A DNA stretch of 51,000 bases from Tubiluchus corallicola (taxonomy: Eukaryota; Priapulida; Priapulimorpha; Priapulimorphida; Tubiluchidae): positions 128,172 to 179,171 of the forward strand of contig JAQGDQ010000456.1 of assembly GCA_030141605.1 (NCBI GenBank), read 5' to 3'. Position 1 is the first letter of the stretch; every line of letters starts with the position of its first letter. Below are positions 37,564-51,000 of the stretch, piece by piece. The notes below the pieces were generated by a model. It was not told the origin of the DNA. It worked only from the letters and a program-made list of their open reading frames with translations, and searched no databases. The position numbers and the translations under genes were made by a program.

Positions 37564-40500
37564 TTAGAAGATCGAAGTGAAGAGAGCATTCGCCCAAGAA
37601 CCAGTGATGAAAGAACGGTATGGTTTAGATTTAAAGGAAAACCAGATGATTGTGTAAATACGAGCTCAGAATAAAGAAATGCTGTAAAACATTGAAAACT
37701 ACAATCGCTTTTTGTTAAATCGAAGCTTAGATTAAATAATAATTACCTCGGATAATTCAAATTTCGTTAAACTTTCAAAGCTACGCGCGGCTCAGTGAAT
37801 CAACTAAGACTGGCAACGGCGCCTTTTTGTCACGTTCGCCTGGCCGATGAATAGAAGGTGGTACAGTGATATACATTATCATCAACTGCAGTGTTAGTTT
37901 CTGTCGTCATATGACGTTGAGCCCATTTTGTGACATCACGCGTTTAAACATAAACACTCACGCTAACGTGTTTGGCCCGCAAAGGGAGTTGCCTACCATT
38001 GCACAAACTGTAGATAGTTTCTGGCGTAAGCGATAGCTGTGTTCGGTTGCCGTTAAGTAAATTTCTATGCTAATTACTCAAATGTAAGAAACACTTGGTA
38101 ACCCTTATAGCAAGAAAATGTATATTTTGCACAGTAAATTAAAATGAGATTGAGTCTAAAACATTGACCGGATTTCCTTTAAATTTCTATAACGTATCGA
38201 GTGAAAAGCCTTTTTGCAGAGCAGGCAACTAATTTTTCACATAATTATTGACGATCTGTCAGTCTGCCATCACAGGCAACGTGCTCTGATCGAGTTTGCT
38301 TAGTAGAAAAAATAACAATAATTTAAAAGAAATTGCTGTTTCATGGCGCCATTTTGATTGTTTAAATGTTTTTTTTTGTTTCAGACAATTCCAGAATCAA
38401 GTCGTGAGAATGTGCTATCAGAATACAGCGAGAGAAGTGTGAGTTTTGAAATTTCACTAATGTAACTAGTAAAATATTGTTTCTGACCGCTAATGCAAGC
38501 AAAAAATACTAGAAAATACTGGAGCGTGTCTCTCTCGACACCTGATCAAGCTTGCATAAAAAATCAATTTAAAAAGAATTGTTGTTTCATATCATTAATT
38601 GGATTTCTTGTATGCATTTTTTTAACTTTTTATTTCTGTTTCAGACTTTACCAGAATCAAGTCGTGAGAATGTACGTTCAGAATACAGCGAGAGGAGTGT
38701 AAGTTTTGAAATTTCTGTAGTGTAACAAGTGAAACGTCCCTTATGACGAACGTTGTGAAAATACTAGAAAATTATACTGGGGCTAATTTCTTGATCCCTT
38801 TATCAAGCCTGCTTAGCAGAAAAAGTAGTTTATTTCAAATTAATTATTGTTTCATAGCGCTAATTGGATTTCATGGGGGGGGGGGGAGTTTACATTTATC
38901 TACGCAATTTAAATATCCTAGCTCTAACCCTAACCCCAATCTCAACCCTAATCCTACTTTTAACCCTAACCCTAACCCCAATCTCAACCCTAATCCTACT
39001 TTTAACCCTAACCCTAACCCCAATCTCAACCCTAATCCTACTTTTACCCCTAACCCTAACCCCAATCTCAACCCTAATCCTATTTTTAACCCTAACCCAA
39101 CCCCAATCTCAACCCTAATCCTACTTTTACCCCTAACCCTAACCCCAATCTCAACCCTAATCCTATTTTTAACCCTAACCCAACCCCAATCTCAACCCTA
39201 ATCCTATTTTTAACCCTAACCCTAACCCCAATCTCAACCCCAATCCTATTTTTAACCCTAACCCCAATCTCAACCCTAATCCTACTTTTACCCCTAACCC
39301 TAACCCCAATCTCAACCCTAATCCTATTTTTAACCCTAACCCAACCCCAATCTCAACCCTAATCCTATTTTTAACCCTAACCCTGACCCCAATCTCAACC
39401 CCAATCCTATTTTTAACCCTAACCCTGACCCCAATCTCAACCCTAATCCTATTTTTAACCCTAACCCTGACCCCAATCTCAACCCTAATCCTATTTTTAA
39501 CCCTAACCCTAACCCCAATCTCAACCCTAATGCTATTTTTAACCCTAACCCTAACCCGCTTAAGGAACATGGGGGAAATTTAGCCCTCTACTTTGCATTT
39601 TCTAAATTAAATCATTTTTTCCTCAGAGCATACCAGAATCAAGTCGAGAGAATGTACGTTCAGCATACAGTGACGAAACCCGAGGTCAAACGGTAAGCTT
39701 GTTAATTTGAAACTTTTTTGCGTATCAATGAAAAGTCCCTTCTGATGAGCGTTGAGATAGCTGATGTAGGTAGATGAGAGATGAGGTATACGCAACCATG
39801 TGTATTAAAGCACTTCTGCTGCTCACGATCCCTTAGTCGCCATCTAGACTTTACTGCTCAGAACTGGGATCCAGCATGGTAGAGTGAAAAACATGACTTA
39901 AAGGAAACGTCAAGTCTTCTGGGACTTGAAGGAAAAGGTCAAGTCTCCTAGAAATTTGGGCTTGCTTCAGTGTTTGCGAAAAATGTTAGAAGAATTCAGT
40001 AACACGTGTGCAATAAATTATACTCGTGTAATTATAAAAATCAATTTAAAGATACGAGATTTCACACTTGGGCGTTCCGATTTTGAACATCCATTGTTCC
40101 ACCAATGACGTCATTCACCGGATAGAGAAAAGCAGTGCACTGCCAGCTTCATTCAACACAGTATAAATAAAAATTATGTCTTTACAAAAAATTAAATAGC
40201 TAATTTTGTGATATTTTTGCATGAACGTTAGGACAGATGCAAACGTTCGAATTAGTTTCACTGGCGTGCGCTTACGGAAAGTCACGATGCGCTTACGAAA
40301 AGTTACGAAATTTACTTAACTCGCCAAATAACTCGGAAGCGTGTTCAGACCAGAGAGTTACACTTGCTGCTAGTTATTCTCCAACAGCAAGCACGATCTG
40401 ACACTCACTGCAACTAACTTACTATTGCGTTCACACTATATAGTAACTCAAAACACCTCTCAGCAACTGACGGAGTTTGCAATTTCTTGTTGGCAGTAAC

Positions 40501-42831
40501 TCGCAAAACAGTTCACACACGAATGTTTCGCTACCCTTGTAAACCCTACAGCAAAATTTTGTCTACCCTCCATTGTAAGTTTGTAAGATTTGACATGCAC
40601 TATATTATTTTATAGCAAAGTGAAGACACTATGGATTCTAGAAGTTCCAAACCCAAAATAAGAGAGAAGAGAGCATCTCGTTTTCAAAAAAGCTTCTCCA
40701 GAAACGTCAGTTGGCAAACCATGGGAGTAAGTCTAAACAACGTTCTCTTATCTGTAGATAAATAAATTTTCATGTTTTTGTGAATTATGAATTTATTCCA
40801 CAGCAACTCATACATACATATAAATTGATATTACATTGAAAAAAAGTAAATAAACTATGCGAGTTACTGTGAGGAGGAGGAAGGAGCATTGAGCTTTTGA
40901 GTCCTCCTCCAGATAAGTGAAACAATTGACAATTAACATTACATTTTCATCAGTTATAACGTCGAATTTAACTGATCGTCTTAAATGGATCAAATCGTCA
41001 ACATCCCGTTAAAAAATTTATCCCGATCCCGAATCTTCTAAGATCACTTACAGGAAGTGGTCGTTACGAGTTCCCGTAGTGGTCATTCTGGCCCTGCGAC
41101 TGTCACGGAAGTCCGCGACGGGTACGGCATTATCTGCCTAGTGTAGACGAGGCTTTAGATCACTAGTTTAAACACTGGTCGCGTTTTCAAATCTGTTTCT
41201 CAATCAAATTTTATTCAACTTCAGACAGGAGGCGACAGATCACCGTCAATCGATTTAAGAGGAATGGAGCAGGGAAGGAGAAAGACGGTAAGCCCTATTT
41301 TCAATGGTTTTAGACTAGGCTTGATTTGAATAGAAATGACCAGGACTTGACATGACTCATCTGGACTGGATTACGCGCTGGACTGGACTGGTCTAGCAGC
41401 ATCCACTGATTCTACTCTGGACTAGTGTGGGCGGGGCTTTACTAAAATTGTAGTTCTACGATAGACAAGGCCAGGCCAGACCAATAAGAGCGCAAATGAT
41501 TGTACTGGGACCTGAACATAAATATTTTAAAATAATTATGCGATTGTTTAATATATCATAGTTATCAGAAAAGTGTACATCTGCCTGCATCACGGACTCA
41601 TCTCTTCTTGTTGCAGATGAGTTTTCAGCAAGATTTTGATGTGAATCAATACATCACAAAGAAAACTGTAACTTGTGGAATGATGGATGTGGCACTGATG
41701 ATGTCAAATGCAGCACAATTAAAAGTAAATAATTAACTTAATTAACTATGAAATACTTATGCTAATATAATGATGTTGTAAAGAAAGATGGAATAATCAT
41801 GACTTGACTGAACCTGGATTTGAACCCAGACCTTTGCATTCAAAGTGAATCCACTATAGACTTTTAGTCGTCTGCTTATTTGTGTTATAGTTTAATTCAA
41901 TTGTACTGAGATTGAATTTAACTTCTGTGGCCGTTACGCTAGTTTAATCATCGTTGTCGTCAGCGTTATCATCAGTAACAGCTGCTGCTGTTGCTGCAGC
42001 AGGAGCAAAATCATCATCAACAACAACAACATCATCATCAAAAACAACAACAACAACATTATCATCAACAACAACAACAACAACATTATCATCAACAACA
42101 ACAACAACAACAACAAGAATAAGAGCAGTAGAAACAGCAGAATGAAGATGACAAAAACACAGCAGAGTTTGTTTACTGTATTCATTGGGAACAACAAAGA
42201 TGTAGTTTATGAGTTAGTGATATCGGTACCCCTTTACGAAAACCAAATGAAACTTCTTGAAACTGTTATTACATATATTATATTTCAAGTAGTAATGTTC
42301 ACAAAGATATGGTGATTATTGAAAACAGAATGTTGCCTTTGTCTGTGTTTTATCCAGTGGTGGTTGTTCACTACGTGTACGCGACTACAGTATCAATAAA
42401 TCTAACAGCAAGTTTTTTTCATTTAGAAAAATGAATTTTTCATTTTACAGTTTAGTGTTGTTTTTATTCTGAATTACACACATCTGGGTACCGTAATCTT
42501 TTCAGTACTTAGGGCCTCTTGAGGTTTTAATCTGGCACTGCAAATATCAGTTGATTTTTTTTTATTTCAGACGTTGGTAGAAGTTGGAACAGAAAATCCT
42601 ACCTACTACTTACTGTTGAGCCTTGTACTGGCCTCCATTGCACTGCAAATTGGCGTAGGACTAATATTTATGATGACAGGGAAAACTTCCATAACAAGAC
42701 AGGATAAACAGTTACAGCGTAACAAGTGGAACAACGCAGCGACAATGGGAGTATTCTTTATAACCGTCATCAACATCTTGACTAATACTTTCGGCATTTC
42801 TTCGAGCCCCCCTGTTCCGCCAAGTCATTAG
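37564..42831 (+). CDS. Ninjurin-family membrane protein, eight visible exons, 5' end not found
   Basis: Exons: 37564..37617, 38385..38438, 38645..38698, 39627..39692, 40616..40726, 41225..41287, 41617..41724 and 42571..42831. Each has AG acceptor and GT donor, and every boundary is phase 0. They give 256 residues. The last two are the ninjurin core: [20 protein letters not shown] then SNAAQLK (the amphipathic helices), TM1 from about [10 protein letters not shown] to LIFMM, and TM2 [20 protein letters not shown]. Vertebrate NINJ1 oligomerises in the plasma membrane and ruptures it in lytic cell death; family members also act in adhesion. Which applies here is unknown. The upstream exons code a polar S/E/R-rich N-terminal tail longer than in vertebrate ninjurins (about 140-150 aa in total). 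The true first exon was not located. An ATG opening exon 41617 could be an alternative start giving 122 aa. AATAAA signals lie at 42919 and 43095. Confidence 0.85.
37631..38182. mobile_element. 552-bp MITE flanked by TTAA, copy 2 (ninjurin intron)
   Basis: Collinear along its whole length with the copy at 19885, in the same orientation. It has ends TTAAAGGAAAACC and, in reverse complement, TTAAAGGAAATCCGG. It begins only 13 bases after the splice donor of the first visible ninjurin exon. Many point differences from copy 1 indicate that neither insertion is very recent. Confidence 0.8.
38922..39557. repeat. 42-bp telomere-derived minisatellite inside a ninjurin intron
   Basis: About 15 units of 42 bases, each joining CCCTAACCCTAACCCCAATC and TCAACCCTAATCCTATTTTT. 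The unit is seven hexamers long and rich in CCCTAA. Frames on both strands are low-complexity artefacts. Confidence 0.9.
41805..41872 (-). mobile_element. tRNA-like SINE fragment in the penultimate ninjurin intron
   Basis: The minus strand has an A-box-like AGTCTATAGTGG, a decayed anticodon arm and a good B box GGGTTCAAATCC. The acceptor stem does not close and the base before the anticodon is not T, so it is not a working tRNA. Confidence 0.45.
41980..42128. repeat. CAA/CATCAT microsatellite in the last ninjurin intron
   Basis: CATCATCAACAACAACAACA-type units, repeated four or five times with drift. Confidence 0.85.
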
Positions 42832-43954
42832 AATTGTCACTTAGAAACAAAGGAAATGTTTTAATCGCCCGCTGTCTTGTTTCCGGTGGTCCAGCATAAG
42901 CTTACAGACTTAGCAAAAAATAAACAAAAATTCATAAATTTGCGAGTTGCTTTAAATACTGTCGAATTCTACTAAACCTTCGCCTAGGGCATCATTAAAT
43001 TTCACTATTTTACTGTGTCGTCTTAAAATTACATATCTGTCAGTGACAACAGCTCTTTGTAGTTATACATACTGCTCGCCAGCAACAGTTATTCAATAAA
43101 TCCATATTTTCACAATCTACGTTTTTGTTTAATTTGATTTCTACAGAATTATTATTAAATTAGGTGTTTTGCAAATTATAAATCTACTTACTAAGCCGTT
43201 TAGTTGAGAAAGAATTACTCAAACGGAAAGCTATTGCTGTCTACTAGTTGCAACAATATGGCTGCCTCAGGTGCACGCACCTTCTGGCTGCCAGTTGCAG
43301 AAATTTTAAATAAGTCAACTCAGCATTCAAACTCTACAAAACTTCATTAATTATTATTACAAAACCTCATCTTTACTATTGTCATACTTCAATCACATTA
43401 CTAAGAAACACAATTTGTTTCATTCTCACCAATTTTTTGAAGTAGGTTTTCATGTATAATAGCAATGCTGGTTGGAATAAATCTCACATCACTTTATCAA
43501 TGCTGGCATTATTACAATAATTAGCATGCAGCAACTTAAATAGAGTATTACTGTAATCAATAACTTATGCTGCTACATCCGACTACACATTACACAATGT
43601 ACAATTAAGCCTAGACATTAGATTAAAGCTAGACTCTGATTCTTAAGCTAAATACTCGACAACATAAGAATATTCTCACATCAGGTGAGATGATAAAGAT
43701 ATAATCGAATAAGGATGAAACTTTCACAGACTTTTACAAGAAGGATGCATCATCTTCCTTGGGAATTACCTTAAAATTCATTTCATTAAAATTTTTTGAT
43801 TAGTGCCTTCTTGAAAAATATGCTTAACTTAAGTGCGTTAACTTGATAAAACCAATTCAGAATTTATGATCATAAGCTGATTAAAGTTTGATGATAAGTC
43901 TGATTATGATGATAAGCTGATAAGCTGATCATGAGCATCATGGTTTTGCAACTG

Positions 43955-44060
43955 TTTTAAATAAAGTGGCGCCAAGTCACACCCTTGGGGAACACCATTA
44001 TAGTTATCAATAGTCTGTCTATCAAAGTCTAACAAGCAGCTGCCTGAGTATTGATATTAG
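43955..44060 (-). mobile_element. Reverse transcriptase fragment with VPQG motif
   Basis: The minus strand reads QYSGSCLLDFDRQTIDNYN followed by GVPQGCDLAPLYLK. This matches the conserved non-LTR RT stretch GVPQGSVLGPLLF that precedes the catalytic YADD box. Only about 35 codons remain. It lies just downstream of, and may be transcribed in, the LRR gene's 3' UTR. Confidence 0.55.
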
Positions 44061-44084
44061 TGGTTAAAAACTACCACACAACAA

Positions 44085-47150
<3,066 letters not shown>

Positions 47151-47204
47151 GTTTACTCCACGCTAGCCACTGGTTTAATAAATTCAAAAATGAGATGTCA
47201 GAAA

Positions 47205-47560
47205 TGCTGGGATAAATACCACGCCTCTAAGCGGCCTTGGCTCTCAATGCTATGAGATTTTTCCGCCTGAGTAACTGTTAGTATAGAATACGCGGTAGGG
47301 CGGATCCATTCCTGATTATTGATCATTGAATATAATGTTGGAGTCGGGATTGTAAACTCAATTATCTATGAGTCAGAATGTCCCAAGTGGTTGGCTTAAT
47401 TACCGGCACGGGCTCCCTGAGTGGGTCTCTTATTGGCGTTTTATTGACAGAGTGTTTGACTGATTGATTTGGTGACGTCACGTGTTCTGGCGCCGCCTGG
47501 AGGCAGGTCAACAGAGCATTTAACTTTTAAACGTTTCTTGCATCGTCTAGCAAGCGCACG
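47205..47560 (-). promoter_or_regulatory. Candidate promoter region of the LRR gene
   Basis: This lies directly upstream of the minus-strand LRR start codon. A TATA-like TATTTAT (minus strand, about 47213..47219) sits some 65 bases before the ATG. About 330 bases upstream is TGACGTCACGTG (47473..47484), a perfect CRE palindrome overlapping an E-box CACGTG. This part is richer in GC and CpG than its surroundings. The transcription start is not known, so the assignment rests on position and motifs only. Confidence 0.35.
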
Positions 47561-47819
47561 CTCGGAGGCATAACCAGGAGCAGCAACAGCAAGAATGTTT
47601 ACAAGTGCAAAGCAAATAATAGAGACTTTTTACAATGGAACTAAACTTCTTTATAGAAAGTTCAACTTTTGGTCACCATGCGGCGTTGATCTGAAGCGAG
47701 TTCTACTTTCTGAGACAAGAAATGTTGCACGCCCCCCTCCTCCCGTTTTGGTTCTGGTCTCATGATTGGAAGCAATACTGCAGAGCATAATATGGGATTT
47801 AGTATCGATTCATTAGATC

Positions 47820-48574
47820 ATTCCAGAGCGCAGATTCATGAGGACTGCTGGGAATTCTTAGAAGCCTGGAGTGTGTAATACTGATGTTTAGACTGGCAAT
47901 GTGGGAAATCATTGATGGCATTCCAGGGTGCAGATTCATGAGGACTGCTGGGAATTCTTAGAAGCCTGGAGTGTGTAATACTGATGTTTAGACTAGCAAT
48001 GTGGGAAATCATTGATGTTATTCCAGAGTGCAGATTCATGAGGTCTGCTGGGAATTCTTAGAAGTCTGGAGTTTGTATTACTGATGTTTAGACTGGCAAT
48101 GTGGGAAATCATTGATGGCATTCCAGAGCGCAGATTCATGAGGACTGCTGGGAATTCTTAGAAGCCTGGAGTGTGTAATACTGATGTTTAGACTGGCAAT
48201 GTGGGAAATCATTGATGGCATTCCAGAGCGCAGATTCATGAGGACTGCTGGGAATTCTTAGAAGCCTGGAGTTTGTAATACTGATGTTTAAACTAGCAAT
48301 GTGGGAAATCATTGATGGCATTCCAGAGTGCAGTTTCATGAAGACTGCTGGGAATTCTTAGAAGCCTGGAGTTTGTAATACTGATGTTTAGACTAGCAAT
48401 GTGGGAAATCATTGATGTCATTCCAGAGGGCAGATTCATGAAAGTTGCTGGGAATTCTTAGAAGTCTGGAGTTTGTATTACTGATGTTTAAACTAGCAAT
48501 GTGGGAAATCATTGATGTCATTCCAGAGCGCAGATTCATGAAGACTGCTGGGAATTCTTAGAAGTCTGGAGTGT
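47820..48574. repeat. 100-bp tandem repeat, about 7.5 units
   Basis: CAGATTCATGAGGACTGCTG recurs at 100-base intervals from 47830, with unit-specific variants such as TTTGTATTA and AAAGTTGC. Confidence 0.92.
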
Positions 48575-49315
48575 ATCATCATCATCATATGCCCGTCACA
48601 TCTATTGTAGACATTGGGCAGACAGAATTCTAAAATAAGAGATCTGCCTTCAGACAGGTAAATGCAGGTAAAAAAAACTAGACACTGTTACGCCAGTGGC
48701 TTGTCAGCACCACTTCCGTTAAAGATTTCCCATATTCCAAGTGCAAACATCAGCTGTCATTTCCGCATTCATTCATTCTGTGCTTCTGAAGACTCCCGGC
48801 ATTTCACCTGCACTCTAGAATGAAGTCAAAGATTTCTCCCATTTCTAGTCTAAACATTTCTTAGTCTAAACTAAGAACTCATGTATTAAAGATTCCACTC
48901 ATTGAAAGTCGAAACATCAGCAGTTTTTCATCATTATTCACTTCTGGTGATGTGCTTTTTGCCAAAATAAACCCGGATTGCATTAGTTTGCAAATTCTAC
49001 ACCTACATTTTACCTTTTTTTGTCACACGTTTCTTTTTCTTCTTCATCAATTCCTCGCTCTGTCTCTTGTAGACAGTGTGGCACTACCGGTCATTAATGT
49101 ACTCCCACTCACTCGTATATGCAGCTAAAGTTAGATTTGACTGAACTTGTTGAACATATTTATTTATATTAGCTGTCCAGTTTGTTTTTGAGTCGTAAGG
49201 TGGTTTTTTGCAAGGCTTTATGGCTTCCTTTAAGGCGATTCTTACTGGTGTTTCGTTTACTTATCTGTTGTGTCCTAAGCATCTAAAAACTTCGGTGAAA
49301 GCTTCACTTTTGAAC

Positions 49316-49318
<3 letters not shown>
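48575..49318. other. Retroelement-like scrap, then no recognised gene
   Basis: At 48575..48675 an ATC run abuts ATGCCCGTCACATC and ATTGGGCAGACAGAATTC, on the minus strand resembling a SINE or LINE 3' end with an ATG-type tail. It interrupts the end of the 100-bp array. Nothing is recognised beyond it. Confidence 0.3.
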
Positions 49319-49385
<67 letters not shown>

Positions 49386-49619
49386 GATTGCTCTCTCTCT
49401 CTCTGCCTCTCTCTCTCTTTTTCTCTCTCTCTCTCTTACTCTCTTTCTCTCTCTCTTCCTCTCTCTCTCCCTCTTTTTCGCTCCCTCTCTTGCTTACTCT
49501 CTCTCTCCCTCCCTCTCTCTCTCTTTCTCTCTCTATCTCTCTTGCTCTTTCTCTCTTTCTCCCTCTTTTTGGCTCTCTCTCTTGCTTTCTCCATACTCTC
49601 TCTTTCTCTATACCTCCCT

Positions 49620-49660
<41 letters not shown>

Positions 49661-49888
49661 TGTTCTCTCTCTCTCCCTCCTTTTCTCTCTTCTCTCTCTC
49701 ACTTTCTCTCTTGCTCTCTCTCTCTCTTGCTTTCTCTCTCCTCTCTCGTTCTCTCTCTCTCCCTCTCTCACTCGCTCTCTCTCCCTTGCTCTCTGTCTCT
49801 CTTTCTCTTTCTCTCTCCCGCACCTTTGCTCTCTTTCTCTGTCTGCCTCTCTTTCTCTTTCTCTTGCTCTCTTTCTCTCTCTCCTCTC
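49319..49888. repeat. AAT run followed by 500-base CT polypyrimidine tract
   Basis: About 22 AAT units, then CTCTCT with T, C, G and A interruptions up to 49888. The strand asymmetry is near complete. Serine/leucine-rich and Arg/Glu-rich frames here are artefacts. Confidence 0.95.
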
Positions 49889-50314
49889 ACAAGACCATAG
49901 ATACAATAAACTGAACAACAAGACCATAGATACAATAACTATCTTTGAGAGGTTATACATTGAGCATCAGACCTGCACTACCTAGGAATCCTATCAGTCG
50001 TAACTGAAGTAAAAACATCTTCCAGACGACATAGACTGGATTCATGTATTAAATTTTTAAACTGAATAAAAAGGGTTTCCCGAAAAAAGCGGGAAGAAAA
50101 GTCAAAAAGAAATTTCTGAAGTAAATCAGTCAAGAAGTAGAGCGTAATGGTGAATGAAAATTAATAGTAAACAGTCATGGAAAACGTGTCATTTATACCT
50201 TTTAATAAAATGTATAAATCAATTAAAATAAAATTATTCATTCATCGCAGCCGATATCTGTATCTGTTGCCACTTGGAAAACAAGTCCTTGAATACTCTT
50301 AGCATGCCGTGAAT

Positions 50315-51000
50315 AACAAGGATGTAGTTTATGATTTAATAATATCGGTACCCTTTACAAAAACCAAATGAAACTTCTTGAAACTGTTGACCTTTCTACC
50401 AGTTAAGATTACAAATGGCAAACTATGTGGACACATGAGTATAATTGATGTTTCGTGGGTGCCACACACTTGCAACCTGCAAATTAACAACACACTACCT
50501 CGATGTCCCAATGCACCACTGCATCCTCGTAATGCCGTAATCTCAAATCTGACAACAAAGAGATGTCATAGCAAGAGCAGTAAATCTCTAACCCTGAATT
50601 AATTATTAAACAAAATAAACTCGTTTTTAGGGCCTCAGGAGAAAAGGCCCGCACATTTTTCCAAATCGGATAATTGCCCAAAAATAAAGTAATTATAGTT
50701 GAATACATGTAGCAGTTTCTGTGTTTTTTTAGATAATTATAATTATTGTATATATATATTATATATATATTTCAAGTAGTAATGTTTACAAAGATATGGT
50801 GATAATTGAAAACAGAATGTTGCCTTTGTCTGTGTTTTATCCGGTAGTGGTTTACTATGTGTACGTGACTACAGTATCAATAAATCTAACAGCAAGTTTT
50901 TTTTCATTTCGAAAATACACTTCATTAATTATTATTATTACAAAACACCATCTTTACTATTTTCATTACATTACAACTTCAATTACATTACACAATGTAC
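50315..51000 (+). repeat. Rearranged copy of the ninjurin 3' region
   Basis: 50315..50388 and 50743..50915 match 42195..42440 of the last ninjurin intron (GGATGTAGTTTATGA, ATCGGTACCC, AAATGAAACTTCTTGAAACT, GAATGTTGCCTTTGTCTGTG). 50915..51000 then matches sequence from 43337 onward, beyond the ninjurin stop codon. The terminal exon lying between those segments is absent. About 350 bases (50389..50742) are extra here. The match may continue past the window. Confidence 0.7.

Larger units (their letters stand above)
37564..39692 (+). repeat. Tandemly duplicated 54-66 bp phase-0 exons within the ninjurin gene
   Basis: Four exons encode related 18-22 residue blocks: [54 protein letters not shown] and [18 protein letters not shown] plus four residues. 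Exons two and three differ at only a few bases and share the intron start TTTTGAAATTTC. Intron segments resembling GCTTAGCAGAAAA and GTTTCATAGCGCTAATTGGA recur too, so whole exon-intron units were duplicated. Starts of exons two and three are 260 bp apart. The 821-bp spacing of exons one and two falls to 269 bp once the 552-bp MITE is removed. The 982-bp spacing of three and four falls to about 340 bp without the 42-bp minisatellite. Confidence 0.8.

Noticed and set aside
38743-39570. Asn-Pro-rich and Arg-Val/Gly-Leu-rich frames of 130-150 codons
   Set aside because: Translations of the 42-bp telomere-like minisatellite within a ninjurin intron.
49208-49985. A 230-codon Ser/Leu-rich frame and an opposing 174-codon Arg/Glu-rich frame
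   Set aside because: Translation of the CT polypyrimidine tract; no start context, splice signals or domain.

Overview
This is a piece of an animal nuclear genome. The genes have GT-AG introns, AATAAA-type 3' signals and no bacterial features. Two recognisable families, a DEG/ENaC sodium channel and a ninjurin, are metazoan. Interstitial CCCTAA/TTAGGG-like arrays, a tRNA-derived SINE, TTAA-flanked MITEs and decayed non-LTR reverse transcriptase pieces fit an invertebrate metazoan, probably marine. The sequence alone does not settle the phylum. Roughly a third of the window is tandem repeat.

Layout. 0-17 kb has no convincing gene. It holds arrays of 29, 44, 50, 34, 79 and 22 bp units, a diverged array of about 140 bp units, trinucleotide microsatellites and a LINE 3' fragment. 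18.2-21.1 kb carries a complete two-exon DEG/ENaC channel gene (+ strand, 539 aa) with a 552-bp MITE in its intron. 21.2-24.8 kb is a GT/TA microsatellite, then a 78-bp array of about 28 units with higher-order structure. 25-37 kb is mostly non-coding, with SINE copies, ATC-rich DNA, short arrays and a LINE ORF remnant. 37.5-42.8 kb is a ninjurin-family gene (+ strand). Its conserved two-exon ninjurin core is preceded by at least six small in-phase exons, four of which look like tandem exon-intron duplicates. 44.1-47.15 kb is a complete three-exon gene on the - strand for a secreted or GPI-anchored leucine-rich-repeat protein of 271 aa. 47.8-51 kb holds a 100-bp array, AAT and CT microsatellites, and a rearranged copy of part of the ninjurin 3' region.

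The three genes are unrelated in pathway as far as can be seen. The ninjurin and LRR genes lie tail to tail, their stop codons about 1.25 kb apart. Nearly every intron of the three genes has been invaded by a transposon or a tandem array. The observation most worth following is the ninjurin N-terminal exon array: a 54-bp phase-0 exon and its intron duplicated in tandem, with intron lengths that can be explained by one MITE and one telomere-like minisatellite.
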